Shown in pieces: positions 1 to 10,014 of a stretch of DNA of 64,000 nt (its first letter is position 1; each line of letters opens with the position of its first letter). Both the position numbers and the translations under genes were made by a program. The notes beneath the pieces were generated by a model that searched no databases, was not told the origin of the DNA, and saw only the letters and a program-made list of their open reading frames with translations. Source of the stretch: JABDIP01 sp965237625 (lineage in GTDB: Bacteria > Pseudomonadota > Alphaproteobacteria > DSM-16000 > Inquilinaceae); the NCBI GenBank assembly GCA_965237625.1, contig CBDEGD010000007.1, positions 186,001-250,000 of the forward strand, read 5' to 3'.

Positions 1-891
1 CTCCGGCACATAGCCGACATCGCGCTCGGCGACGAAGGCCTCCGGCGGAGTGAGGTAGCCGGTCTCGGTGGCCGCCGCGTGAACCCGCCACAGGGATCTG
101 CCGACCAGGGCGCAGTGGCGACCATTGGCGTGGGCCGCCTCGGCAATGCTCTGCAGCCGCGCCACGTTGGTGGCGAAACAGGCGACCGCCACCCTGCCCT
201 TTTTCTCGGCGATCAGCTTGGTCAGCGACTCCCGCACATCCGCCTCGGACCCGGTGGTGCCGGCGTTCAGCACATTGGTGCTGTCGCAGACCAGGGCCAG
301 GACGCCATCCTCGCCGACCTTGCGGAACCGTCCCTCATCGGCGGGCTTGCCCAGCAACGGATCCGGATCCAGCTTCCAATCGCCGGAATGCACAACGGCG
401 CCGAACCGAGTGCGGATCACCAGGGCATTCGGCTCCGGAATCGAGTGGGTGACGGTGATCAGCTCGACCTCGAACGGGCCGGCGTTGACCGTGCCCGAGA
501 GCGGCACCTCGATGATCTTGATCTCATCGGCGAATTCGGTGTCGATCAGCTTCAGCCGCAACAGGGCGGCGGCAAACGGCGTGGCGTAGACAGGGCATTT
601 GAAGCGTGGCCAGAGGTACTGCACCGCGCCGAAATGATCCTCATGGGCATGGGTCAGCACGATGCCGACCAGATCTTTCCGGCGCTCTTCGATGAAGGCC
701 GGATCGGGCATCAGGACGTCGATCCCGGGGGTCGATTCATCGCCGAAGGCGATGCCCAGATCAACCATCAGCCACTTACCATCCACCCCGTAAAGGTAGA
801 GGTTCATGCCGATCTCGTCCGACCCGCCCAACGGCAGGAAATAAAGCGCGTCGTCCCGGATGTCCGGGACGACGCCGTCGATATCGGTCAT
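1..891 (-). CDS. rnj: Ribonuclease J, 5' part (runs off the left edge)
   Basis: Metallo-beta-lactamase/beta-CASP family ribonuclease, which in this family acts as an endo- and 5'-3' exoribonuclease in RNA maturation and decay. About 297 residues are present and the C-terminal beta-CASP/KH part lies outside the window. The translation contains the zinc-binding motif HAHEDH at residues 81-86, then a conserved THSIPE stretch and HSGDWKLD, all typical of RNase J. The ATG overlaps the coaX stop (ATGA), so the gene is translationally coupled as the last member of nuoN-birA-coaX-rnj, a common alphaproteobacterial order. The identification rests on these motifs and on context. Confidence 0.93.
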   Translation of the reverse strand, partial: MTDIDGVVPDIRDDALYFLPLGGSDEIGMNLYLYGVDGKWLMVDLGIAFGDESTPGIDVLMPDPAFIEERRKDLVGIVLTHAHEDHFGAVQYLWPRFKCPVYATPFAAALLRLKLIDTEFADEIKIIEVPLSGTVNAGPFEVELITVTHSIPEPNALVIRTRFGAVVHSGDWKLDPDPLLGKPADEGRFRKVGEDGVLALVCDSTNVLNAGTTGSEADVRESLTKLIAEKKGRVAVACFATNVARLQSIAEAAHANGRHCALVGRSLWRVHAAATETGYLTPPEAFVAERDVGYVPE

Positions 892-1661
892 TTATTGTTG
901 TTCCGATTGTATATGTGGAGGAGGCCGCGCATGGTCATCTCGCCATCGATGGCCTCGATGACATCCGTGGCGTCGGCGAACTGGCCGGCGAGCCCGCCGG
1001 TGGCGACCACCGTCATCGGTGCGCCGAATTCCTGTTTGGCGCGCGACACCAGCCCTTCGATCAGTCCGACATAACCCCAGAAGACGCCTGACTGCATGGC
1101 CTGGACAGTGCCCTTGCCGATGATCCGGTCGGTTTTCATCACCTCGACCTTCGGCAGTTTGGCGGCGGCATGGTGCAACGCGTCCATGGACAGATTGATC
1201 CCCGGCGCAATGATGCCACCACAATAATTGCCGTCGGCGTCGATGAAATCGAAAGTCGTGGCGGTACCGAAATCGATCACGATCAGCGGCGGGTTGTGGG
1301 TTTGCGCCACGGCGACCGCGTTGACCAGCCGGTCGGCCCCGACCTCCCCAGGATTATCCATCAGCACCTCGATTCCCAGATCGACATCGGGAGAGCCGAC
1401 TTCCATCGGCGCGCAGCCGAAATGGTGGGTGCAGAGCCGCGCGAAATGAAAGTTCGCAGCCGGCACGACGCTGGCATAGATCGCCGCGGTGACGTCCTTT
1501 TTTTCCAGCCCGGACATCGCCATGAGCTGGAGCAGCCAGACGGCGTATTCGTCCGCCGTCCGCCGCTGATCCGTGGCAATGCGCCATTCACCGCGGAGGT
1601 CTTTACCGTCATATACCGCAAAGACCACATTGGTATTGCCGGCATCGATCGCGAGTAGCAT
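888..1661 (-). CDS. coaX: Type III pantothenate kinase
   Basis: Phosphorylates pantothenate with ATP in the first step of coenzyme A synthesis, in the cytosol. The protein has 257 residues, the usual size. It starts with the phosphate-binding motif DAGNTN (residues 6-11). GADR at 108-111 belongs to the pantothenate site and DFGTATT at 130-136 is the second phosphate motif. Its ATG shares one base with the birA stop (TGATG) and its stop overlaps the rnj ATG, so all three are probably co-translated. The type III enzyme is the only pantothenate kinase seen in the window. Confidence 0.95.
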   Translation of the reverse strand: MLLAIDAGNTNVVFAVYDGKDLRGEWRIATDQRRTADEYAVWLLQLMAMSGLEKKDVTAAIYASVVPAANFHFARLCTHHFGCAPMEVGSPDVDLGIEVLMDNPGEVGADRLVNAVAVAQTHNPPLIVIDFGTATTFDFIDADGNYCGGIIAPGINLSMDALHHAAAKLPKVEVMKTDRIIGKGTVQAMQSGVFWGYVGLIEGLVSRAKQEFGAPMTVVATGGLAGQFADATDVIEAIDGEMTMRGLLHIYNRNNNK

Positions 1662-2413
1662 CAGGGCTCTCCGAAATATACGTCACCGGCGGTGAACCGA
1701 CGCCGGCTGCCGTCGCCCAGCACGAGATGCAGCGCGCCATCCTCGTCAAGCAATTCGAACCGGCCGATCACGATCTCTCTGTGGAGCCGGACCGTGATGG
1801 TCTCGCCGATCCCTGTCGCCCTGGCCTTCCAGGCGTCGCGGATCGGCTCGAAGCCACGGACGCGCCAGCGTGCCAGCCAGCGATCGAGTGCTGCTGCATA
1901 GTGCTCCAGCAAAGTCTCCGGCAGCACAAACGGAAATCCTTCGGCCGCAAGATCCGTCGCGGGGTAATCCACCTCTTCGGGATGGCTGTCAAGGTTGACG
2001 CCGGTGCCGGCCACCACCCAATCGACCATGCCATCCGCCTTCGCGGCAGATTCCAGCAGAATGCCGGCGATCTTGCGGCGATGCACGATCAGGTCGTTGG
2101 GCCATTTCAGGCACAACCCCTCGATCTCCGGCGCCACCGCATCGATCGCTTCGGCCATGGCGACGGCAACCACGAAACTGATCTGCCCGGCGGCGGCCGG
2201 CCTGCAGTCCGGACGCAGGAGCACGGAACAATACAGATTGCCCGGCGGCGACTGCCAGACCCGTCCGCGCCTGGCCTTGCCGCCGAGTTGCTCGCGGGCC
2301 CAGATCACCTGCCCTTCGGCCGCGCCTTCCTCGCCGAGCGCACGCGCAACCGCGTTGGTGCTTTCGACCGTGTCGAGATCATGCAACTGCCAGCCCTTGG
2401 GCAGCTCGAGCAT
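1661..2413 (-). CDS. birA: Biotin--[acetyl-CoA-carboxylase] ligase
   Basis: Transfers biotin through biotinyl-5'-AMP onto the carboxyl carrier protein. At 250 residues it has the catalytic and C-terminal SH3-like domains but no N-terminal helix-turn-helix, so it should be a ligase without the repressor role of E. coli BirA. Visible motifs are VESTN near residue 17, the nucleotide-binding ARRGRVW near 48, and KWPNDL followed by KIAGIL, which hold the catalytic lysine region. It lies 37 bases after nuoN and overlaps coaX by one base, so it probably shares the nuo transcript. Confidence 0.93.
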   Translation of the reverse strand: MLELPKGWQLHDLDTVESTNAVARALGEEGAAEGQVIWAREQLGGKARRGRVWQSPPGNLYCSVLLRPDCRPAAAGQISFVVAVAMAEAIDAVAPEIEGLCLKWPNDLIVHRRKIAGILLESAAKADGMVDWVVAGTGVNLDSHPEEVDYPATDLAAEGFPFVLPETLLEHYAAALDRWLARWRVRGFEPIRDAWKARATGIGETITVRLHREIVIGRFELLDEDGALHLVLGDGSRRRFTAGDVYFGEP

Positions 2414-2450
2414 GGGGCGAGAACCCTCCGTGGCGGACCCGTCAGATCAA

Positions 2451-3893
2451 TCAGAACAAAGTTGCGGCGGCGGCGGCCGCGGCATCGACGATCGGCGCCG
2501 GGAATATCCAGAACAGCAAGGTGAACACGCTGGTGACGATCATGACCAATGACAGATCGCGGCCGATCGAACCGTCCAGCGCCTCCGCCGGTTCATCGAA
2601 ATACATCAGCTTGATGATGCGCAGATAATAGAAGGCCGATACGACGCTGGTCAGTACGCCGATCACCGCAAGCCAATACAGCTCGGCATCGATCGCCGCC
2701 TTGAACACGAAAAGCTTGCCGAAGAAACCGGCAAGCGGCGGAATACCGGCCATGGAAAACATGAAGATCGCCAATGCCGCCGCCATCAGCGGATGAGTCC
2801 GGCTGAGCCCGGAGAGGTCGGAGATACCTTCGACCATCCGGCCGTTCACCCGCATGCTCAGGATGCAGGCGAAGGTTCCGACATTCATGGCGAGATAGAT
2901 CGCCATATAGACCAGCACGCCAAGCACGCCCTGCTCCGTACCGGCCGCCAATCCGACCAGCGCATAGCCCACATGGCCGATTGAGGAATAAGCCATCAGC
3001 CGCTTTATGTTGCGCTGGTTGATGGCGGCGAATGCGCCGAGCGCCATGGACAGGACCGACGCCACGATAACGATCTGCTGCCACTGCGCCACCAGATCGC
3101 CAAACGGCCCGATCATCACCCGCACGAACAGGGCCATGGCGGCGATCTTCGGGGCCACCGCGAAAAAGGCGGTGACCGGCGTCGGCGCGCCTTCGTAGAC
3201 GTCCGGCGTCCACATGTGGAATGGCACGGCGGAGACCTTGAAAGCCAAACCGGCGGAGATGAAAACGATCCCGACGATCAGCCCCGTGGCGACTCCGGTG
3301 TCGCCGCGAAACACCTCGGCCAGTTCCGCAAAGCCGGTGGTTCCGGCAAAGCCATAGACCATCGACATGCCATAAAGCAGCATGCCCGACGACAGCGCCC
3401 CCAGGACGAAGTATTTCAGCCCGGCCTCGGAAGACCGCACCGTGTCCCGGCGAAACGCCGCCAGCACATAAAGCGACAGGCTCTGCAGTTCCAGGCCAAG
3501 ATACAGCGACATGAAATCATTGGCGCTGATCATCATCATCATGCCCAGCGTCGCGAAGACATAGAGCACCGGGTATTCGAACCGCGCCATCTGTTCACGG
3601 CGCAGATAGCGCTGGCTCATAATCAACGCCAGCGCCGACCCCAACAGCACCAGGACCTTCATGAAGGATGCAAAGCCGTCGGTGACGAACATGCCGCTGA
3701 AAGTGACGAGGTGATCGTCGCCGAGCGTCATGACCATCAAGCTGGCAACGATGAAGCACATGACCGCCAGATAGGAGACCAGGCGGGTCGCTTCCTTGGC
3801 GCGGAAGACACCGATCATCAACAGCAGCAATCCGGCGCAGGCCAGAAACACTTCCGGGGCGGCGGGGCCAAGATCGGGCATCGTGTCGGACAT
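2451..3893 (-). CDS. nuoN: NADH-quinone oxidoreductase subunit N
   Basis: Antiporter-like proton-pumping membrane subunit of respiratory complex I. The 480 residues are almost entirely hydrophobic helices (about 14). The central proton-conducting family features are present, including the KVSAVPFHMWTPDVYEG segment and AINQRNIKRLMAYSSIGHVG. It is the last nuo gene, 12 bases after nuoM, and is followed by birA. Length and sequence are normal for the family. Confidence 0.96.
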   Translation of the reverse strand: MSDTMPDLGPAAPEVFLACAGLLLLMIGVFRAKEATRLVSYLAVMCFIVASLMVMTLGDDHLVTFSGMFVTDGFASFMKVLVLLGSALALIMSQRYLRREQMARFEYPVLYVFATLGMMMMISANDFMSLYLGLELQSLSLYVLAAFRRDTVRSSEAGLKYFVLGALSSGMLLYGMSMVYGFAGTTGFAELAEVFRGDTGVATGLIVGIVFISAGLAFKVSAVPFHMWTPDVYEGAPTPVTAFFAVAPKIAAMALFVRVMIGPFGDLVAQWQQIVIVASVLSMALGAFAAINQRNIKRLMAYSSIGHVGYALVGLAAGTEQGVLGVLVYMAIYLAMNVGTFACILSMRVNGRMVEGISDLSGLSRTHPLMAAALAIFMFSMAGIPPLAGFFGKLFVFKAAIDAELYWLAVIGVLTSVVSAFYYLRIIKLMYFDEPAEALDGSIGRDLSLVMIVTSVFTLLFWIFPAPIVDAAAAAAATLF

Positions 3894-3905
3894 CCGTCTT
3901 ATCCC

Positions 3906-5429
3906 CTACTTGCCCGCCAGGACGGCCGGGACCGTCTGCCCCATGGCGAGCTGATGATCGAGGATCAGCTTGTCCACCGAGGCCTCCATGACGTCAATGA
4001 AGCTGGACGGATAGATGCCCATCCAAAAGACCAGGGCGATCAGCGGCACAAAAATCGCGACCTCGCGCGGCCCCAGATCCAGCATGCCCTTCAGATCTTC
4101 CTTGGTCAGCTCTCCGAAGATCACCCGGCGGTACAGCCACAGCATGTAGGCGGCACCCAGCACCACGCCGATCGATGCCAAAGCGCCGACCCAGGTATTG
4201 GCGGCGAAGGCGCCGACCAAGCTCAGGAACTCACCGACGAAGCCGCTGGTACCCGGCAGCCCAACCGCGGCCAGGGTGAAGATCATGAACACCAGCGCGT
4301 ATTTCGGCATGATGTTCACCAGCCCGCCAAACCGCGAGATCTCGCGGCTGTGCAGCCGGTCGTAGATAACCCCGACGCACAGGAACAAGGCGGCGGAGAC
4401 GATGCCGTGGCTCAGCATCTGGAAGATCGAGCCCTGGATACCCTGCACCGTCAGGGTGAACATGCCGATGGTCACGAAGCCCATATGGGCCACCGAAGAA
4501 TAGGCAATCAGCTTCTTCATGTCCTCCTGCGCCAGGGCGACCAGTGAGGTGTAGATGACCGCAACCACGCTGAGGCCATAGATCAGCGGCGTGAAGAGTT
4601 CCGTCGCCTCCGGCAGCATCGGGATGGAGAAACGCAGGAAGCCGTAGCCGCCCATCTTCAGCAGCACGCCGGCCAGGATCACCGAACCGGCGGTCGGCGC
4701 CTCCACATGGGCGTCCGGCAGCCAGGTATGGACCGGCCACATTGGCACCTTCACCGCGAAGGAGGCGAACATGGCCAGCCACAGCCATTTCTGCATGTCG
4801 TAGCTGAAATCAGAGTCCAGCAGCGTCGGGATGTCGGTCGTCCCGGCCTCCAGATACATCGCCAGCAGAGCCAGCAGCATCAGCACCGAACCGAGCAGCG
4901 TGAACAGGAAGAACTTGAAGGCGGCGTAGATGCGCCGTTCGCCCGAGCCCCAGATGCCGATAATGATGAACATCGGGATCAGCACGGCCTCGAAGAACAC
5001 GTAGAACAGCACGTAGTCGAGGGCGCAGAACATCCCGACCATCATGGTCTCGAGGATCAGGAAGGAGATCATGTACTCCTTGACCCGATGCCTGATGCTG
5101 CGCCAGCTCGCCAAAATGCAGATCGGCAGGAGCAGGGTCGACAACAGCACGAACATCATCGAGATGCCGTCGACACCCATGTGATAGGTGATGTTGAGCT
5201 CAGGGAACCACGGCACCTGTTCGACAAACTGGAAGTCGGCCGAGCCGCGCTCGAACTTGAACCACAGGATCAGCGACACCGCGAAGGTGAATACCGAGGC
5301 GAAAAGCGCCATGCCGCGGGAATTGTCGGCCACCACATCGGGTTCGGAACTACGCGCGAACACAAAGATGATCAGCGCGCCGACCAGCGGCAGGAAGGTG
5401 ACGACGGAGAGGATCGGCAAGTTTTCCAT
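3906..5429 (-). CDS. nuoM: NADH-quinone oxidoreductase subunit M
   Basis: Second antiporter-like proton-pumping subunit of complex I, 507 residues with about 14 transmembrane helices. Family signatures are FAVKVPMWPVHTWLPDAHVEAPT and the LIAYSSVAHMGF segment, the first containing the conserved lysine and the W-P-x-H-T-W-L-P-D loop. The ATG lies 9 bases after the frame-restored nuoL stop. If the uncorrected nuoL frame is used, the two genes would overlap by 80 bases, which argues for a frameshift in nuoL rather than a problem here. Confidence 0.96.
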   Translation of the reverse strand: MENLPILSVVTFLPLVGALIIFVFARSSEPDVVADNSRGMALFASVFTFAVSLILWFKFERGSADFQFVEQVPWFPELNITYHMGVDGISMMFVLLSTLLLPICILASWRSIRHRVKEYMISFLILETMMVGMFCALDYVLFYVFFEAVLIPMFIIIGIWGSGERRIYAAFKFFLFTLLGSVLMLLALLAMYLEAGTTDIPTLLDSDFSYDMQKWLWLAMFASFAVKVPMWPVHTWLPDAHVEAPTAGSVILAGVLLKMGGYGFLRFSIPMLPEATELFTPLIYGLSVVAVIYTSLVALAQEDMKKLIAYSSVAHMGFVTIGMFTLTVQGIQGSIFQMLSHGIVSAALFLCVGVIYDRLHSREISRFGGLVNIMPKYALVFMIFTLAAVGLPGTSGFVGEFLSLVGAFAANTWVGALASIGVVLGAAYMLWLYRRVIFGELTKEDLKGMLDLGPREVAIFVPLIALVFWMGIYPSSFIDVMEASVDKLILDHQLAMGQTVPAVLAGK

Positions 5430-5438
5430 GACGATGCC

Positions 5439-7392
5439 CTACCCCACCGTCCTGAACAGATACCAGGTCACCAATGCCGCCACGCCGATCAGCATGACGA
5501 AGGCATAGTGGTACAGATAACCGGTCTGCAAACGTCCCCGCCCGCCCGGCTAGGTTCAACGTGATCTTGGCGAAGCCGTCCGGACCCAACCCGTCGATCG
5601 TCGCGCCATCGCCGGATTTCCAGAGCAAGCGGCCGATCCAAAGGCTTGGGCGAACCACGATCGCGTCGTACATCTCGTCGAAATACCATTTGCGGAAGAA
5701 CAGCGCATGGAGCGGGCGCAACACCATCGACACGATGCCCGGCAGGCCCGGTATGACCATATAGGCGACAAAGGCCAGGCCGATGCCGGCGGCACCGACA
5801 GCGATCGGCAGCGCCTTGATGGAGAACGGCACGTGATGCGCCGCCTCGATGGTGTCGTTGCCCGGCAGCATCAACAGCGCGTCGCGCCAGAATGCCGCGC
5901 GGCTTTCCACGGCGCCACCAAACACCTCGTGGCCGACGAGGCCGGCGAAAACCGATCCGATGGCCAGAACGACAAGAGGCCCGAGCATCACCCAGGGCGA
6001 TTCATGGACATTCGCCATGGTCTCCGCACTGGCCCGCGGCTTTCCATGGAAAGTCAGGAAGATCAGCCGCCAGCTATAGAACGCGGTCATCGCCGCGGCG
6101 GCGATGCCCATCCAGAACGCGAAATTGCCGAACCAGCTGTGATCGGCAAAGGCGGATTCGAGGATCAGATCCTTGGAATAGAATCCGGCGAATCCGAACA
6201 GGCCCGGTATGCCGACCCCCGCCAGCGCCAGGCTGCCGATCCACATCAGCGCATAGGTGTAGGGGATCTTCCGCCAGATACCGCCCATGCGGCGCATGTC
6301 CTGTTCGTTGGACATGGCGTGGATCACCGAGCCGGCGCCCAGGAACAGTAATGCCTTGAAGAAGGCATGGGTCATCAGATGGAAGATCGCGGCTGAATAG
6401 GCCGAGACGCCGAGTGCGAAGAACATGTAACCGAGCTGGCTCATGGTCGAATAGGCGATCACCCGTTTGATATCGAACTGGGTCATGCCGATGGTCGCGG
6501 CCACGAAGCAAGTCGCCGCGCCTACCACGGTCACCACCATCAGGGCGATCGGGGCGTATTCGAAGACCGGCGACAGCCGAGCCACCATGAACACGCCGGC
6601 GGTCACCATGGTCGCGGCATGGATCAGTGCGGAGACCGGGGTCGGGCCCTCCATGGCGTCCGGCAGCCAGGTGTGCAGGCCAAGCTGGGCCGATTTGCCC
6701 ATGGCGCCGATGAACAGCAGGATGCAAGCGACCGTCAGCGCGTCGACCTGCCAGCTGAGGAAGGTGAAGCTGGTGCCCTCCAGCTCCGGCGCCCGTTCGA
6801 AAATGGTGGCGAACTGGACCGAGTCGAACAGCACGAAGATCGTGAAGATGCCGAGCGCAAAGCCGAAATCGCCGACCCGATTGACCAGGAACGCCTTGAT
6901 GGCGGCGGCATTCGCGGTCGGCTTCAGATACCAGAAGCCGATCAGCAGATAGGAGGCGAGACCGACGCCCTCCCAGCCGAAATACATCTGCACCAGATTA
7001 TCGGCGCTCACCAGCATCAGCATCATGAAGGTGAACAGGCTGAGAAAGGCGAAGAAACGCGGCCGGTGCGGATCGTGCGACATGTAGCCGATGGAATAGA
7101 TATGCACGAGCCCGGAAACGCCGTTCACCACCACCAGCATGACAGCGGTCAGCGTGTCGAAACGGAGTGCCCAATTGACCTCGAAGGTGCCGCTGTGGAT
7201 CCAGGCGCCCAATTCCACGGTGCGCTCATTGCCCATCAACGCGACGTCATAGAACAGCCAGATGGAGATGATCGCGGCGATGTTCACCGCCAGCGTGGTC
7301 ACGCCCATGGCGCCACGGTCGCCGATCCACCGGCCGAACAGCCCGGCGATCAGAAACCCGATCAGCGGCAGGAAGATCGCGGCTGCGTCCAT
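5439..7392 (-). CDS. nuoL: NADH-quinone oxidoreductase subunit L (C-terminal frameshift)
   Basis: Largest antiporter-like subunit of complex I, with the long lateral helix at its C-terminus. Family motifs are clear, e.g. LHTWLPDAMEGPTPVSALIH and KRVIAYSTMSQLGYMF. As the sequence stands, the frame runs on to 5350 and ends in a non-hydrophobic, Arg/His-rich tail of 680 residues in all. Removing one base near 5535 (the t before the c4 run on the plus strand) restores QTGYLYHYAFVML...TWYLF, the normal NuoL ending, with a TAG at 5439-5441 just before nuoM and a length near 650. I give the restored extent; it could be a real mutation or a sequencing error. Confidence 0.9.
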
Positions 7393-7399
7393 GCCTCGG

Positions 7400-7711
7400 T
7401 CAGCCCTTCATCATATTGATGTCTTCAACCGCGATGGTGCCGCGGTTGCGGAAATAGACGACCAGGATGGCAAGCCCGATGGCGGCCTCCGCAGCGGCAA
7501 CGGTCAGCACGAACATCGCGAAGACCTGGCCCACCAGATCGCCCATATGGGTCGAGAACGCCACCAGATTGATGTTGACCGCAAGCAGCATCAGCTCGAC
7601 CGACATCAGGATGATGATCACGTTCTTGCGATTCAGGAAAATGCCGAAGATACCCAGTGTCATCAGCACCGCGGCGACCACCAGATAGTGCGAGAGGCCG
7701 ATTTCCATCAT
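7400..7711 (-). CDS. nuoK: NADH-quinone oxidoreductase subunit K
   Basis: Small three-helix membrane subunit of complex I (103 residues), homologous to MrpC antiporter subunits. It begins MMEIGLSHYL and carries the conserved helix-2 glutamate in LMSVELMLLAVN. Two adjacent ATGs (7711 and 7708) are possible. A GGGGAGG Shine-Dalgarno ends 9 bases before the first, so I chose that one. A longer frame from 7738 overlaps nuoJ and is unlikely. The start lies one base after the nuoJ stop, and nuoL follows after 7 bases. Confidence 0.95.
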   Translation of the reverse strand: MMEIGLSHYLVVAAVLMTLGIFGIFLNRKNVIIILMSVELMLLAVNINLVAFSTHMGDLVGQVFAMFVLTVAAAEAAIGLAILVVYFRNRGTIAVEDINMMKG

Positions 7712-7712
7712 G

Positions 7713-8327
7713 TCAGACGCCCTCCCCGCTCTCCACATGACGCACCACCACCACGTCTTCCCGACGGCGGGAGACCTGATCGCCGATGTTCTGCCGCCGA
7801 ACGCCCTCTCGCCGCCGCAGGGTCAAGACGATCGATCCGATCATCGCGACCAGCAGGACAAGGCCCGACGCCTGGAACAAATATACGTAGTCGGTGTAGA
7901 TCAGCCGGCCGAGCGCCTCCGTATTGGTCGCCGCCGCCGGCGTTCGGCCCGGCGTGCCGGCGAAGGTCGACGCTTCCGGCGCCGCCACCCAGGCGCCGAC
8001 GACGAAGATCAACTCCGCCATCAGGATGAAGCCGATCATCGCCCCGACCGGCAGGTATCGCATGAAGCCTTCGCGCAGTTCGACGAAGTTGATGTCCAGC
8101 ATCATGACCACGAACAGGAACAGCACGGCCACGGCGCCGACATAGACGACAATCAGGATCATCGCCAGGAACTCGGCGCCCATCAGTACGAACAGCCCGG
8201 CCCCATTGAAGAAGGCCAGGATCAAGAACAGTACCGAATGCACCGGGTTGCGCGCCGTCACCACCATGGCGCCCGACGCGATGGCGGTAAAGGCGAACAG
8301 ATAGAACGCCAAGGCCTGGACGATCAT
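7713..8327 (-). CDS. nuoJ: NADH-quinone oxidoreductase subunit J
   Basis: Membrane subunit of complex I with five predicted helices, 204 residues. It contains the conserved NPVHSVLFLILAFFN segment and VYVGAVAVLFLFVVMML, the helix with a pi-bulge that takes part in coupling. It is nearly adjacent to nuoK downstream and separated from nuoI by a 98-base gap in which I see no gene. Sequence and length are normal. Confidence 0.96.
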   Translation of the reverse strand: MIVQALAFYLFAFTAIASGAMVVTARNPVHSVLFLILAFFNGAGLFVLMGAEFLAMILIVVYVGAVAVLFLFVVMMLDINFVELREGFMRYLPVGAMIGFILMAELIFVVGAWVAAPEASTFAGTPGRTPAAATNTEALGRLIYTDYVYLFQASGLVLLVAMIGSIVLTLRRREGVRRQNIGDQVSRRREDVVVVRHVESGEGV

Positions 8328-8425
8328 AAGATGGTGCCCCCGGAAGTCGGGATGTGTCGATCCGGCGTCAAGACGACGGAGCCTCCTGTGCTCGACGGCC
8401 GGCGCTTAGCCGCGCGGCCGCTCTT

Positions 8426-8914
8426 TTAACGATACGGTGCATCTGCTGCAATGTTCGCGGCGATCTGGGCTTCCCAGCGGTCGCCATTCGCAAGCAGCTT
8501 ATCCTTGTTGTAGAACAGTTCTTCCCTTGTCTCGGTGGCGAACTCGAAGTTCGGCCCCTCCACGATGGCGTCCACCGGGCAGGCCTCCTGGCACATGCCG
8601 CAATAGATGCACTTGGTCATGTCGATGTCATAGCGGGTGGTGCGCCGGCTGCCATCGTCCCGCGGCTCCGCCTCGATGGTGATCGCCTGGGCCGGGCAAA
8701 TCGCCTCGCACAGCTTGCAGGCGATGCAGCGTTCCTCGCCGTTTGAATAGCGGCGCAGCGCGTGTTCGCCCCGGAAACGCGGGCTCAGCGGGCCCTTTTC
8801 ATAGGGGTAGTTCAGCGTGACCCTGCGCTTGAACATGTAGCTGAACGTCAGCGCCATACCGGACAGGATCTCGATCAGCAACAGCCCGCGGACGGAGCGG
8901 TCGATAAACGACAT
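8426..8914 (-). CDS. nuoI: NADH-quinone oxidoreductase subunit I, 2x[4Fe-4S] ferredoxin type
   Basis: Peripheral-arm subunit carrying the N6a and N6b clusters that pass electrons toward N2. The 162 residues contain two ferredoxin motifs, CIACKLCEAICP and CIYCGMCQEACP, each with four cysteines. The N-terminus has the amphipathic segment that rests on the membrane. It follows nuoH by 26 bases on the same strand. Standard length for the alphaproteobacterial and mitochondrial TYKY type. Confidence 0.97.
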   Translation of the reverse strand: MSFIDRSVRGLLLIEILSGMALTFSYMFKRRVTLNYPYEKGPLSPRFRGEHALRRYSNGEERCIACKLCEAICPAQAITIEAEPRDDGSRRTTRYDIDMTKCIYCGMCQEACPVDAIVEGPNFEFATETREELFYNKDKLLANGDRWEAQIAANIAADAPYR

Positions 8915-8940
8915 TGATCTATCTCCTCCTCATCGGACGG

Positions 8941-10014
8941 TCACGGCGCCAGGTCGAATGCCATCAACAGGCCGGCGATGAACACCACATAGAACAGCGA
9001 CAGCGGCAGAAAAACCTTCCAGCCCAAACGCATGAGCTGGTCGTAGCGATAACGAGGCAGGGTTGCCCGTACCCAGATGAACACGAACAGGCAGAACGCG
9101 ATCTTGGCGGCGAACCATACGATTCCCGGAATCCAGTTCAGCCAAGCCACGTCCAACGGCGGCAACCAGCCACCGAGGAACAGAATCGTGGTCATCCCGC
9201 TCATCAGGATCATGTTGGCGTATTCGCCAAGGAAGAAGAGCGCGAAGGTCATCGCCGAATATTCGACGTTGTACCCGCCGACCAGCTCCGATTCGCCTTC
9301 CGGCAGGTCGAAGGGCGACCGGTTGGTCTCGGCCAGGGCGGATATGAAGAACACCACCGCCATCGGCGCCAGCGGGCTGAACAGGTACCAGCCGCCGAAC
9401 CACCCGAAATCTCCGCCCCACCAACCGGTCTGCTGGGCCTTTACGATATCCGTCAGGTTCAGCGAGCCGGCACAGAGCAGCACGGTGATGATGACGAAGC
9501 CGATCGAGACCTCGTAGGACACCATCTGCGCCGCCGACCGGAGCGCGCCCAGGAATGCGTATTTCGAATTCGACGCCCAGCCGGCCATGATGATGCCGTA
9601 GACCCCCAACGACGAGATCGCGAAGAGGTACAGCACGCCGACGTTGATATTGGCCAGCACAACGCCGTTGTCGAACGGGATCACCGCCCAGGCCACCAGG
9701 CTCAGAAGGAAGGTGATCATCGGCGCGATAACGAAGACGACCCGGTTGGCGCCGGCCGGAATGATGGTTTCCTTCGACAGCAGTTTCAACCCGTCCGCCA
9801 TCGGCTGAAGCAGGCCGAACGGCCCGACCACCATCGGACCCTGGCGCAACTGCATAGCTGCCATCACCTTGCGTTCCGCGTAGGTCAGGTAGGCGACCCC
9901 GATCAGAACGATGACAATGATCGACACGATCAAGGCCGTCAGAACCACCGTCGGCCAGACATAGGTCCCGACCCAGGGATAGGCGTCGAACAGGGGCTGA
10001 AGGAGGCTATCCAT
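8941..10014 (-). CDS. nuoH: NADH-quinone oxidoreductase subunit H
   Basis: Membrane subunit that with NuoB and NuoD forms the quinone-binding chamber of complex I. It has 357 residues with about eight helices. The conserved acidic loop FDLPEGESELVGGYNVEYS is present. An upstream in-frame extension to 10098 lies inside nuoG. The ATG at 10014 gives the normal MDSLLQPLF start, overlapping the nuoG stop by 8 bases and preceded by GGGACCGATGG. Confidence 0.96.
   Translation of the reverse strand: MDSLLQPLFDAYPWVGTYVWPTVVLTALIVSIIVIVLIGVAYLTYAERKVMAAMQLRQGPMVVGPFGLLQPMADGLKLLSKETIIPAGANRVVFVIAPMITFLLSLVAWAVIPFDNGVVLANINVGVLYLFAISSLGVYGIIMAGWASNSKYAFLGALRSAAQMVSYEVSIGFVIITVLLCAGSLNLTDIVKAQQTGWWGGDFGWFGGWYLFSPLAPMAVVFFISALAETNRSPFDLPEGESELVGGYNVEYSAMTFALFFLGEYANMILMSGMTTILFLGGWLPPLDVAWLNWIPGIVWFAAKIAFCLFVFIWVRATLPRYRYDQLMRLGWKVFLPLSLFYVVFIAGLLMAFDLAP

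Noticed and set aside
79..1074. Long plus-strand frame across the left end
   Set aside because: It is antisense to the clear RNase J and coaX coding sequence, and its product is Gln/Arg/His-rich with no family features.
3216..4547. 443-codon plus-strand frame opposite nuoN and nuoM
   Set aside because: High-GC antisense shadow of two conserved membrane-subunit genes; the product is His/Gln-rich with no domain.
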